64,000 bases of DNA from Zelopaecilomyces penicillatus (Eukaryota > Ascomycota > Sordariomycetes > Hypocreales > Pseudodiploosporaceae): positions 3,484,501-3,548,500 of the forward strand of contig VCCP01000006.1 in NCBI GenBank assembly GCA_005765155.1, given 5' to 3'. Position 1 is the stretch's first letter; each line of letters begins with the position of its first letter. The translations under genes and the position numbers were made by a program. The notes beneath the pieces are model-generated. The model ran no database searches. It was given only the letters and a program-made list of their open reading frames with translations, and was not told where the DNA came from. Shown piece by piece: positions 43,894-57,300 of this stretch.

Positions 43894-45881
43894 CATGCGT
43901 GCTTAGCTTCACCCCCGGTGATAACAGGTACAAGTTGATGCTGTATGGGCGGTACAGGGCAGTATTGATCTCCGCCTTACATGCTTGCGAACAGCCCAGA
44001 TGCTCAGTTTGCTTCTCAATAAGAAGCCATATCATTATGTTTATCTCGCCGATGACGGAAGGTTTTATGCCTTAGCGTTCAGAATAGGCGTAGTAAACTC
44101 ACGGCGTTGTAGTGGTGGGTCAGGAACTTGGCCTTGGGCACGGTCAAAATTCCACGTCTGTAGCTTGTTCTCATTCTGATAGCTATAAGAAACATATTTT
44201 GGAATCTAAATATACCTAGAGAAATATACCTAGAATTATTAATATTATACCACTTATATTAGTTTTTAGAGTTATATTATCTCCGGTTCTGGTAATCTTT
44301 ATGACCTCTTATTACTATAATAGCCGTCCAACAATAAGTTCCAGTATATTAGTCCAGGGGACCCACAGTTCCTCTACCGAACTTGGTCACGTGATCCGGT
44401 CCGTTCCTACAACCGGATCATCGAGTTACAATTCCTATACCTAATCATTACAATATGAATACTTCTTTCTGGATTTAAAAATACCTTTCAAACCTTTGAC
44501 CATATTTATAGCTCTAATATATTTAATACTATGGAAGCAAAATCGGTTTAGTATGCTCAAGGTAAGATAATTGGTATCCCCCCCTCTTAGGAAACATCTG
44601 GCCCCAGTTTAGCGCCACTAAAGCGCCGGTCTAGGCATCAAATGCCCAGGCCCAGTTCTCGCTTAAATTGTGTCCTATGGCTCGCAATATGGGAGCTGCC
44701 GTTCAACACTTGTGGAAGCCCCCCGCACGCCACAGGAGCCTAGGTTGTAGTTATCCATCAACACATCCCCATCGCATAGATTTATGCGTATTTTAAGGCT
44801 GTGCACCCAGTGAATATCAGTTATATACCAAGTTCTAGTAGAAGCGTAGCATGTATTATTAGTTGGTAGCTCATTAGGTGCTCTTAAACGCTGATGAGAG
44901 TACGAAGGTACTAGTTGCTAGCAAGCGCTAATGAGTGTGATACCAGTCGCTGCACATAACGTCCCAGCATGCAATAGCCCGCTAGATTTACTGCTACAAA
45001 CACCTCATTTAGCAGCCGTCAGCGGTTGGCAGAAACTGGCATCTTGTTGCCTAGCTGTTATGGGATGCTGTTACCGGAACATGCTTCAAACTTCCAATTG
45101 GCTTACTGAGTTGTGAGGGGATCAACCTACCAGCCGTAGCACCAAACGCCTAACCAAATATAGCCGCCTGCCTCTCAATGGTTCGTTGGATTGGCGCAAA
45201 GCATGCAGGTTCCGTTCTGTACTGCCACGTCTGCTAGATTGATCGCTGGAAAAAGGAGGAAGAATTTCTCAGTACTACTGTCTATTAATAATCAGATCGT
45301 CGAGCAGGTCAGAGGGCTAAGACACGTAGTTGGGAACCCACACACACGATATTCGGCTTTCCATACCAGGCGCGGTTACCGATGCTGTCCTGCTCTCTTA
45401 CGTTGTAAGCCTCAATGGCATAACAAAAAGGAGGCGTCACCTTTGTATGCAATGACAACCGCCTCATGAGTCTCAACCCAATTGAGCGGCTAGTGCGACA
45501 ATGTTGCTGTTGTCGCCGTCGTTACTCGTTCGCCAGCATCAAGTGGCCCATTTCTGTATAGCCGACTTCTCTATTGGCGGGGCCTTAAAGTCAAAATGGA
45601 TAAGGCAATGTGGGGACTACTATGATTTGTCGGAGGTTCTCCGAACAGGCATAACGAGTGGCTCATTGGATAGGACAAGCGCACAACGAACAAGACGTAG
45701 CCGCCGGCCTGGGAGGTCGGGCAAAGATGTCCCAAGACGCAGCCGTTTCCACATTGGACGCTGTGTTCTCCTACATAACAAGCCGCCATCCCTCGCCGTG
45801 ACCAGTGTTTATCATATACTGTACCGGATTCTCTCTTGTGCTTTTCACATTATTTAAGGGAATAATACCCTTTTCTGCAAC
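43894..45881. other. Intergenic with AT-rich remnant and a small inverted repeat
   Basis: About 2 kb without a supportable gene. 44180-44340 is AT-rich like repeat remnants. A perfect 9-base inverted repeat (TGATCCGGT / ACCGGATCA, 44392-44400 and 44412-44420) overlaps the palindrome TCACGTGA (44387-44394). The meaning of these is unknown. Confidence 0.45.
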
Positions 45882-47269
45882 ATGATGCCCTTCGGCGGCA
45901 TCGCATCTGTGCTCGCACTCACCACAGCTGGTCTTCAATCGGCACGATCCTTAAAGAGTGCGGCCAGTCGCTACTCGACCCGCGACACGACCTTGCGTAG
46001 GCTTCAAAGCGAGCTCGGAAATGCCGAAGACATTTTGATTGCTCTTGAGGGGTTGTTGCAGACCATCGCTTCGCGGCCGGCCCTCGACTCCGACCTCTCG
46101 ATGGCTGCTCTCCTCAGTGGCCCAATTGAGCAGTGCAGCAAAATATGCTGTGACTTTGAAAAGGCCATGGCGCAGTTTAGTAGCAAGTCAAAGACAAATT
46201 TTGTAGATTGGACCAAGATGGAATTCATGAGAGGGGACATCAATCAGTTCATGGACAGCGTGGCAAGATACAAGGCCACAATATCCGTAGGCTTGGGCGT
46301 TCTCACCATGTAAGCTCTCTTGCTTCCCGTTTCAAATCTAGAGCAAGTCCGGAACATGCAACACGCTTCAAGCTACTGACCTTTTCTCCATCAAGGCACA
46401 CCGTCAGACTATCTCATCAGGCACTTGGAGAATATGATGAATTGGTCAAGAATACCATGTATGATCTCAATTTGCGGCTGCAGCGCATTGACGACAAGAT
46501 GGACAGTCTGGCCCCAGCAAGCGACCCTGCCACCTCCAGCGTGGACATAGATTTAAGCAATGAACGAGAGGTGACCAAGCAGTGCTTGAAAATTTGCGAA
46601 GATGCCATATTGTATCTAGAGTCTTTGGCACACCGAGACTCGACCCTGTTGCAGGAGGTGCCTCCCGCGGAATCAACGAATGCCTTTCAGAAAAGGTTCG
46701 AAGCACAACTGCTCACCCGTAAAACCTTTGACGATAATCAAGCCAGCTTGGTCAAGATCGTCACTCGTCTTCGAGAGCGCCTGGGCTCCGTCATCTTGGA
46801 CGGAGACTCAAACGAGCGATTGCAATTGCAAAAAGACATCCAGATGTCCAAGCAGTGTCTAGAGGTGTGCCAACTGGCGTCTAGTGAAGTCACAAATCAG
46901 AAGATACACATCATCGGGGATGTGCTTGCCGAGGGAGACAGCGATCACATGGTGGTGACGACCTTGGCAGATATGTTCAGCGTCGGGAAGACAATTTCCA
47001 AGGGCAGGTCGGCTGTGCTGGTTGGTTCAATGAGCGACGAAGCGCTCGTGCAGCTGTCCCACGATCGCTACAACAGCCGTTTCGGAACCGCAGCCCCAAA
47101 TGGTCACCATGCTGAGGACATGACCGCCTCGAAGCCCGAGGCGCCAAACGTTGACACGTCATCTTTGCCTCAAAGAAACAAGAACCGGCAGACGCCTCCA
47201 CAACAGAGAATCCCACCCTCGTCGAACGAAACGAGAAAAAGGGTAGGGGATTCCGAGGATATGGCGTAA
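45882..47269 (+). CDS. PigL_N-type fungal protein (azaphilone cluster protein L N-terminal-like)
   Basis: Two exons, 45882-46309 and 46396-47269; the 86-nt intron (GTAAGC...CATCAAG) restores an ATG codon across the join and continues into HTVRLSHQALGEYDEL. About 433 residues. The N-terminus (FGGIASVLALTTAGLQSARSL) followed by a long helical region is the pattern of the fungal PigL_N domain, found at the start of many NLR-like and ankyrin proteins and in standalone forms. A second helical, cysteine-bearing region (KQCLKICEDAI, SKQCLEVCQLA) is repeated twice at about residues 225-330. The last 90 residues are polar and probably disordered. No NACHT or ankyrin part follows. Function unknown; these domains are thought to take part in signalling or cell death. 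It is the nearest gene upstream of the NRPS. Confidence 0.75.
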
Positions 47270-50200
47270 AAACAGAGTGAGGAGTAATGCGGAAGCTAAA
47301 GGAACGAACTTGATAAATTTGGAGCGTGTAGCGGAGTGGCAGGTTTGTCTGTCGCATTTGCTGTAGACGGTGCCCAAGGGCAGGAGTGTTGATTAGTGGG
47401 TTACGTCTAGTCTGTGTGAGCAAGCGGGTTCGCATCGCTAGGGAACTTAACAAGAAATGGGCAAGTACAGCGTCGGCGGCTCTGTCATATGAGGAGGGGC
47501 ATGAATGATGGGGCAAGGCGATTCTTATAGTTGAACAGCAAGGCAAATATTACGCGGGGATCAACGTTGATTTATGAAATCATGGACACTATGCTCAAGC
47601 CTATGCCAGTTACTGGCGTTAATATGTGCCTTCGTATGAACGACAGGAGTCAGCTGAGCACCCCATGTCGTCTTTTCAAATTTCAAATTCCTGGTCGGCG
47701 TGCCACCGAGTTGGTGGGTCCTGGGGAATCCGATCCGTAGGTGCGGCAATTGTGGAACTCCGGCCGGACTCCACATGCCTCTATGACCTAAACCACGTAC
47801 TGAATCTTATATATATGACCAGAATATGAAGCTACTGATAACACTAACACTGCACATGGTCGATTCATCGACTCAAAATCGTATCAGTCCCCTAGATGAA
47901 AAGAAATGGCAACAGCCGCTGGTTCTATAGCACTAAAGAAAATACTATAGATACCAGAGATGCACATGTCCAAGATTTTTCTAGATGTTTACAGATTAAG
48001 CATAAAAGACACTAGAAAGGAAGCTATAGAACATATATTACAGTTGCTGATATTGACCACGTGGGAAATTCTCTGTACAGGCTGCTAGAACAAATCCCGT
48101 GATCACACGGGCCGTCGATGGGTACTGAAATAGAAAGCAAGGCGATAAGTATATGAAACACAAGCAATAAGACGATAAAGTTTCTAATATCTGTCTATTC
48201 ACTATGCGTATCCATGCATTTCTGGCTTTCGTATACGAGCTACTGAGGCAGACGGCCTGAAAACCTGTTCCATACCGGTTGAGTGCAGAGTAATTCCATG
48301 GCACTTTGTATCTGGTGATGTTTAACTACACCACTAATGTTTCGACCTTAAGAGAACCAGGGCTTCAGATTTTAAATATATAGTGGATTTATACTAGAAC
48401 TTATAAACCTACTATTCTATAGGGCCTAACATTTATCATTAACCGCTTTTATTAATTCAGTACATACTGCCAGATGCTTATTATGCTATCTTAGAAGGTT
48501 TATCACCCTATATTATAATTGCAAACTCATATTTATAAACATGAGCTGTTGAATTGAAGCTAACTTGCATATCTGGAAGGCGAGGATCAAACTCGGCTCA
48601 TACAGTATCCGAGTAAGTGCTGTACCTGACGGCTAGCTTAGCCTTCCCAGGCTTGGATAGCGAGAGAGTGGTAGTGGTGGATGGTGTACTCGGTGAGTGA
48701 AATGCTGTGATAAGATGAATGCAAGAGAAATAATGGAGAATGACAAATAGAGCACTGATATTGCTGTAACGCATTAAGGATAATTATGCAATGCAAGATA
48801 TGTAGCATTAAGCGATGATCAGATCCCCAGTCTGTACAAGGTAACATTACTATCATAATTAAACGCTAGTCTGCAATGTTTCCATGTCGGGTAGCTTAAA
48901 TTTACCATGATGACCAAACTCAATGTCATTCCTCTTTACAATTACAGTTTTCATTAGACCAATAATAAATGCGACACTTTTTAGTGTAGTAGCTAAATAA
49001 AAAGCTTAACATTTATTCTCCCTTGCTAAATTATAACCAACGAGCATGAGGTGGGAGACCTAGATCAACTTTTCAATGTTCAACACTCTGCCGCAGGCAA
49101 CGGTACTGTCAGATCTGAGGAAAGGAGTCAAGGAGGAAGCCACGCTTTTGTAGTTTGGTTCCACCTTCCCCAATGCTGCTTGACAGTTTTAGTCACATAA
49201 GGTCTGAACGACCAGAATTAACCCAATATGCAAGGGCGGCTCAGGCCGACAGCCTCAAGACCCCGACCCTTTGAACTAAACACAGCCTGTCGCCAGGCTG
49301 CTGCAAGGGAGTGGTGGAAGGAAAGGGCTGACCAGTAGGCAGGATATCTAAAGGACGGACAAACGTTCAGTTGGCATGGATTGACCTTGAAGACGCGCAG
49401 GTGCTGCAAGCACAAAAGATATGACTGCTTACTGAACATCCCGCTATGCACGATAGTATGATGGGTCTGTGGCTAGATACGCACGATCATGTTACTCCCA
49501 AAAGTTGGTTTCATCACAAGGAGATGTCTTGGCTACTGCGCCTGGTTTGGAAGTATAATAAGAACATGGCTTCGGCAGTTAAGAAACGGGATCTACCTAC
49601 ACCGTACGGAGTAGTAAGAGGGAACGTGGAATTAGCGCAAAAGACTCGGTTGCGGGTTTCCACAAGAGGAGATTTTGGAAGCAATTGTCGATCGTTCAAG
49701 CGGTTCATTCCGACGAGCTAGTCAATGCTTGGCCAAGTCTGACGAGGTTATGACAACAGCAAGATGCAGTCATCATCTGCCCGCTGCGAGTCAACCCGCC
49801 TGTATTCAAAGGTACCTGCTGCCGGCCGTACCTACTTATAACTACGTCACTTTACAATGGACAAGCTAGACTGAAGCGTGACGGGACACGCGGTTTGTCC
49901 AGGGGTTAGGTTTGAGGCCCGTTTTTCACGATTACGACCCCCACAGACCCTGTCACGTAATATAAGCAACAGGCATCTACGGCAGTGTCAGCGCTCGGCA
50001 TTGACAGCGAATCGGCAATAGACCTGTAGATCATTACGATATCGCTGACACGAGTGAATCTTGGCTGCTGAATGACACGCCGCGGATGATCAGAGTAATG
50101 ACATTACTAGATCCTCAGGATTCTTGCCAATACTGGGAGGTGACGCGTCTACGTGAAGCTACCAAGTTTACAGCATATACAACAACTTGTAAGTCTGATT

Positions 50201-51303
50201 AACTGGAAAGGTGAAGTGTCATCGAGCCTACTGCTACACCAGGTGATCCTATCCATTTGATGGTTGCACACAAAATCGCTCTACAATTGCTCATCTTGTC
50301 GAGTTCCTAGGCTAGACAATCTTGTCCGGGGGATCTAGCTAGTTTGAGAGTCAAGAGACTGGAGTGATGTGAGAAAGCCAACCTCAATGCTTAACTCAAA
50401 CGAGCTGTCTTTCCTTCTCAAACTTAACGGCGATCCTATGCAATGCACAAGGTGTACTGAAAGTACGATAGACCTAAATCATCAAATCGATCGGGTTTAT
50501 CTGTGGTCGCTTAGACCGGGATAATTGTTTCTTGATCTACCCCCACGGTATTGGACTTCAACCACGCTTATACCTGGCTATGCATTTATTGTACGTACAG
50601 ATAAATGGCCCACCCGGCTGCTGCGCTGGAAGCTCAGGCCTCATCAGTCTAGCGGTTCTTGCATGCATTGAGACCAGAGCTGGTTACATTTTCTTTGCAA
50701 GGATTCTTGAAGCAGCGTGGAACGCGATGGATGTGAGCGTGTCAACACCCCTCCCCCCTGCTAGTCATTTCACGCAGGGCAGTGGATCGTGCGTCTGCAG
50801 GGGTAGGATTTTGCCGTAGTCCACAGTTTCTATGTCCACCCAAGGGGGTTTACATAGACATAAGGAGCTGGCGATCATACGATACACTTGCCTAGATGGG
50901 CATGGCTGTGGATAATCTGTACTCACAAAAGCGAAGCGGTCACTGGAGATGTGATATTGGCATTTTGTGTACGGAATAGCTATCCCGGAACCATTTACGC
51001 TGATAAATAAAGGGACATCAAGACCGAGCGAGCGTTCCTGCCAGTGAGTTACAGGGGTATGGCGGTATGAGCTGTGGGAGCCAAGTCAAAAGCGACGCTC
51101 GCAATGCCGAGGTCAAGTCAAGTTAAGACATAACATTAAGATGGTACCCATTTAGTGCCAACAAGAAATCGAGAAATCGACACACTTATTTGTTTCATTT
51201 CATTCGAAGAAAACTCAATCCTAACCCTATCTATATTCATTATACACCAACACCATTTCAAGTCACATCATCAGCCTACGTTTAATCCTTATAGCTTGTG
51301 ACC
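47270..51303. other. Long intergenic stretch upstream of the NRPS
   Basis: About 4 kb without a gene I can support; the ORFs are short and lack family motifs. The last 200 bases are rich in CA/TC and contain the NRPS leader. AT-rich remnants occur near 48,360-48,540. No regulator gene or transporter is seen here. Confidence 0.5.
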
Positions 51304-54300
51304 ATGGAGCAGCTAAACCATGCAGCTGGAGAGGATGTATGGTATCTCGGTCAAAACGTGCCAGAAACGATACAGGACTGTATTCACAAAGTTGTTGGTA
51401 TCACAGCTGCAGCCTATCCTGAAAGAACTGCCGTACATGCATGGGATGGCGATTTGACGTACGCAGAATTGAACGAGCTTTCGACACAGCTGGCCAGTCA
51501 TCTTATCAACTTTGGAGTTGGCCCTGAAGTCATCGTACCATTGTGCTTTGAGAAGTCCATGTGGACTGTCGTCTGTATGCTTGCAGTACTCAAAGCTGGA
51601 GGCGCATTTACTCTGCTTGATGTCGGTCTGCCAAAGGCCCGACTACATTCGATAGTCATTCAATGTGGAGCCAAATTTGTGTGCGCATCTTCAAGTAACA
51701 GCCATATCTTCTCCGAGCTACCCATCAATACCATCATCGTTGGGCAAGATTCACGCAGCGAATGGCCCACAGGGGGCGCGATTACATCGGATTCTGAACC
51801 TTCTAGTTCAATGTACCTCTGCTTCACATCGGGGAGCACGGGGCAGCCCAAGGGGATTGTGGTGCCCCATTCAAGCTTTTGCAGTGCCGTTCATTATCAA
51901 GCAGAAACGCTTGGTTTTGACAAAAATTCCAGAACGTTTGACTTTGCATCATACAGTGTTGATGTCAGCATTTTTAATACCATGGCAACGCTTGCGCTTG
52001 GAGGATGCCTTTGCGTTCCGTCTCAAAATGACCGTACAGGAAGATTAAATGAGGCCATGAGTTCGATGGAAGCCTCGATTGTTATCCTCACCCCAACTAT
52101 CGCTCGGCTTTTAAGGCCGGAGATGCTTTCTTCTCTGCAGACATTGGTTTTGCTCGGGGAAGCTGCAAGTCGCCTTGACCTGGAACAGTGGCAGGGAAAG
52201 ATTGATCGCATCCTCAACACATACGGTCCTACAGAATGCACCACTCTAAGCACAATAAACTGCACTGCAGGCAGCCCGGATGATGCCACTAACATTGGAA
52301 AGGCAGCAGGAGCTGTATCTTGGATCGTCGATCCCGAAAACCACGAAAGGCTGGTCCCTTTTGGCGAGATCGGAGAACTGCTACTCGAGGGACCAATCCT
52401 AGCTCGAGAATATCTTGGTGAGGTCGAGAAGACTTCCGCTGTTTTTATCCAAGATCCGGCCTGGCTTGTGCAGGGAGCATCCGGGCATCCTGGACGACGC
52501 GGACGATTATACAAGACTGGAGATCTTGTGCGGTATAACAAAGACGGCAGCCTGACCATTGTTGGACGAAAAGACACTCAGGTCAAGATCCGCGGTCAGC
52601 GACTGGAGCTAGGAGAGGTTGAATATCATGTTCGAGAATGCATCCCGACTGGATGCCATGTAGTGGCGGAGATGATTGAGCCGGGAGCCCAGAAGGAAAA
52701 GGCGATGCTGGCAATATTCCTGACGATCGATGAACAGAGCGAGCAACGCCACAGCAGCGCCTTCCAAAGAACAGCGCAGCTGGGCCCGGATATGGATTTA
52801 CTGCACATTCAAGAAGACATTCTTACAGCACTATCGCAGCAACTACCTGTATACATGGTACCGTCTCTGTACTTTCTCATGACTAGCATGCCACAGACGG
52901 CGAGTGGGAAGACCGACCGGAAGCAGCTCAGATCAATGGGCTCAGCTCTTTCAGCACAACAGTTAGTTTCACTGCAGACAGGAGGCGATGGAGAAAAACG
53001 TCAGCCAAGAAATGTAGAAGAGAAGCTTCTCAGGGACCTCTGGTGTAGTGTCTTGGGACTTTCAGTGGAGAACATTGGTATCGACGACGACTTTTTCCGA
53101 CTGGGTGGAGATTCCGTCTCAGCTATGAAGTTGGTGGCAGAAGCCCACAAGGCATCGCGATTGTTAATAGTCGAGAAGGTTTTCCAACATCCGGTGCTTG
53201 TCGATCAAGCTGCAATCTTGACGATCACAAACATTGTCGGTGTTAAAGAAATTCCTCCCTTTTCACTTATTGAAGGCGACACGAATACTGAGGCTCTCCT
53301 ACAAGACCTCTCTAGTCTTTGCAAAATCGATGCCTCTGTCATTGAGGACTCATATCCCTGCACTTCTTTGCAGCAGGGCCTCATGTCGTTGACTGCAAAG
53401 GGCGAAGGAGAGTATGTACTGCGGGCAGTACTGGATCTCTCTGATGATGTTCAAATGCAACATTTCCAAGCGGCTTGGGAAGACGTGGTTCGTTCGAACG
53501 CTATTCTACGAACCAGAATCGTACAGCATCACCAATTTGGTCTTCTGCAGGTGGTTTGTAGAGAGAGTGTCGAATGGATAGAGGCGAGTGATCTGGATCA
53601 GTATTTGAAGAGCGATAAAATGCTGGCCATGGGGCTCGGAGACGCACTGCAACGGTTTGCGTTGGTGACCGACGTGGAGAACAAGACGCGAAGGTTCGTC
53701 TGGACTGTTCATCATGCATTGTATGACGGTTGGTCTCTCCCGCAGTTGCTCAATCTTGTCAATGATTCATACTGGGGACGCGTCACAGGCAATCTAGTTG
53801 GGGACATGGGAGGCAAGCGATCGGACTTCAATGCTTTCGTGAAGAATCTCGTCCAGCGCAAGGACATCGACAGCGAGAGCTACTGGCAATCGAACTTGGC
53901 CAACGGCGAGTTTGTGCAGTTTCCAACCCTGCCTGTGTCAGTGCAGAAGCCTGTGGCAGATGGACAGTTGGAGCTGGAAGTTGCATCCAAACCAAAGCAT
54001 GGTGTTACCATGTCCACCATGATTAGGGCTGCCTTGGCTATTTTGATCAGCGAGTATACGGGCTCAGAAGATGTGATATTTGGCTCTACCGTGTCTGGCC
54101 GCAATGCCCCAGTGACTGGCATCGATGAAATCATCGGGCCTACCATTGCGACGATACCCGTACGGCTACACGCTCGAAAGGAACAGTCTGTACTGGATTT
54201 TCTGGACATGGTGCAGAGACAAGCAATAGATATGATCGCACACGAGCAGACTGGCCTTCAGCGAATTGCAAGTATGAGCGATGATGGTCGCAATGCTTGC

Positions 54301-57300
54301 GATTTCCAGACTTTGCTCGTCATCCAGCCTCAAGAATCCGATTTTGAAGGTGACAATACCTTTGGGTCTTGGGAAACCTCTTCTTCCCAACAGGCCATTG
54401 CCACTTACGCCCTCACCTTGGAATGTCTACAAAAAGTTGGAGGCATCAAATTTCGAGCCACCTATGACCCTGCTGTGATGGATAAGTGGAAGGTGGAAAA
54501 GATGCTCCAGCATCTAGGCACGATTCTTAACCAGCTCGCGAATTCACAGCCTGGACAGACTATCAAGCACGTCCATACACTGACCTCTGAAGACCAGGAA
54601 CAGATCTGGGGATGGAATCAACAGGCCCCACCATTCGTTGAGGACTGTGTGCATCACCTTATTGGCAAGCAAGTCTCTGAGCGTCCTGATGCACCTGCGG
54701 TTGCTGCATGGGATGGAAAACTTACATACAGGCAACTTGATGACCTTTCCACACGGCTGGCCGGATATCTTGTTGAATGTGGAATCGGCCCTGAGAAAAT
54801 AGTCCCTATTTGCTTTGAGAAGTCAATGTGGACAGTGGTTGCTGTGTATGCAGTGCATAAAGCCGGTGGTGCCTTTGTTCTACTTGAGCCAAGTCTTCCC
54901 GAAGCTCGCATGAAGAAAATCTGTGGCCAAGTGGATGCTAAAGTGGCCATTACATCGGCGTCTTGCGAACAGAGACTGTCGTCGCTTGTCTCACAAACAA
55001 TTGTGCTGCAACAAGAGCTCATCAATTCACTTACTGCAACATTACCCAAGACCACCGTTACTCCATCAAATACTGCGTACATTATTTTCACCTCGGGCAG
55101 CACAGGTGAGCCTAAAGGATGCATTATTGAACACCGCAACTATTGCTCGGTCGTAGCTGGTCATTCACACATGATGAACATGTCGCGAGATACCCGAACA
55201 TTGCAATTTGGGTCATACAACTTTGCTGGCGCCATCATGGAAATTCTTATGACGCTCTCTTGTGGAGGCTGTGTCTGCGTACCGTCTGAGGAGGAGCGTG
55301 GCACAAAACTCGAACTTGCAATCAGAAGAATGGATGCCAACTGGGCTTTTGTCACGTCCAACGTGTTGGCGAGAATACGCCCAGAGAACGCTTTATCACT
55401 GCGGACAGTCAATGTGGGTGGTGAGCCGATTCGTAGTGCCCAAATCAAAGAGTGGGCGCCCAAGGTTCAATTGCGACAGACGTATGGATCGTCAGAGACT
55501 GCTGCTGTCATCTCATCTGCAAGATTGACCGAGTTTTCTGCCGCCACTTCAGTTGGTAAAGCAACTGCAGGTAGGTACTGGATCATCGATCCAGGAAACT
55601 CGGACCGGCTCATGCCCGTCGGTATACCCGGTGAAGTGCTCTTAGAAGGCCCGTCAGCAGCGCGAGGATATATCGGCGACTCTGAGAAGACCGCCCAGGC
55701 TTTCATTGCCGCACCTGCGTGGAGAGCCTCATTCGGGCCTTGCGAGGCAGAGTCGAGATTCTACAGAATGGGCGATTTGGCTTCGTACAAAAGTGATGGT
55801 TCGCTTGAGCTGCTAGGACGCCGAGATAACCAGGTGAAGCTACGTGGTCAGCGTATTGAAGTTGGCGAAATCGAGTATCAAGCAAGACTTGCTACCCCAG
55901 AGCTGAAGGATGTTGCTGTTGAACTTGCCATCATGGACAATGGATCGGCCAAGGAGTCTCAGCTCATTGGCTTTCTCGTCTTGGATGGCATTTATAACAA
56001 GGAAAACGAAATAATCTCCCAACCAGACAAGCGAACAAGCGCAATTATTCACGCAGTTCGCGCCCGGCTGGAGACAGCTTTGCCACACTGGATGGTCCCG
56101 TCAGTTCTCGTCCCTACTTCTAAGCTGCCGCTAACACCGTCTGGGAAAATGGACCGAAGACGACTCCGAGAGATTGGTTCTTCGCTTTCACCTAAGCAGA
56201 TCGCCGAGATTCGAGCAGCGGTTCAAGGGGAGAAACGAGCCCCCAAGACGGAGATCGAGTCCCGTTTACGTGACATATGGGCCCAGATTCTTAATATTGA
56301 CCCTGAGAGCATTGGCATGGATGAGAGCTTCTTCTACATTGGCGGAGATTCCATCACTGCCATGCAGGTTTCAGCCACTGCTCGCGGATCGATAGGCAAT
56401 ATCTCAACTGCGGATATCCTTCAAAAGAGAACAATTGCCAGACTTGCCGCAGGAATTTCCGCATCTAGTAATCTCATCGCCACTGACTTTGTCGCCAAAG
56501 TTGAGGATGATCATGAGCTTTTCCAACTCAGCCCTGTTCAAGAACTATATGTTCAGCTAGAGAGTGACCCCACACGATGCTACGATCAAGGTTTCTTTCT
56601 CAAGCTCCGATCACCTGTGTCTCTGCCAGCCATTACGAGGGCAGTTGAGCAGATTGTGTCTAGGCATTCCATCTTGCGCGCACGATTCAGCAAGGGCGAG
56701 AAAGGCTGGGAACAGCGCATTACAGATGACATTTCTGGCTCTTTCACCATTTCGCAAGTTCAATGTACCCAGCCAGGCGACGCAGATGAGCTCGATGCAA
56801 TCCGCAATGCCCGTGGGGCCATTGACATTGAGAAAGGTCCCATACTTAGCGCTGTTGTTGCAAACAACCCACAGTTCCAGAGTCTTTTTATCACTATTCA
56901 TCACCTATTTGTTGATCTGGTGTCTTGGCGTGTTTTGCTACACGAGCTGGAAGAGCTTTTGACTATTGGAGATATATCAATCGCCCCAGCAGTCAGCTTT
57001 CGAGCTTGGTGTAGGATGCAGGCCAAGTATGCCGCTGAAAGCCTCACACATGACATCTCCGCTTTTTATGATGCAAAGCCCCCTTTCCACTCCTACTGGG
57101 ACATGGACGTCGGAACAAACCTACAGGGTGGTGTAGCTAAAAAGCTGGTCATGCTAGACAGGCCAACAACGACGGCACTACTCGGAAGCTGCAATGAGGC
57201 TTTTGGGACTCGGCCAACGGAGTTGATGATTTCTGCACTGATCCACTCATTTCAGCAGATATTCCAGGATAGACAGGTACCAGATATTTTCACAGAAGGC

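Noticed and set aside
47270..51303. Short ORFs upstream of the NRPS as possible regulator or transporter
   Set aside because: None shows a zinc-cluster, MFS or ABC motif or sensible splicing. I could not support a gene.
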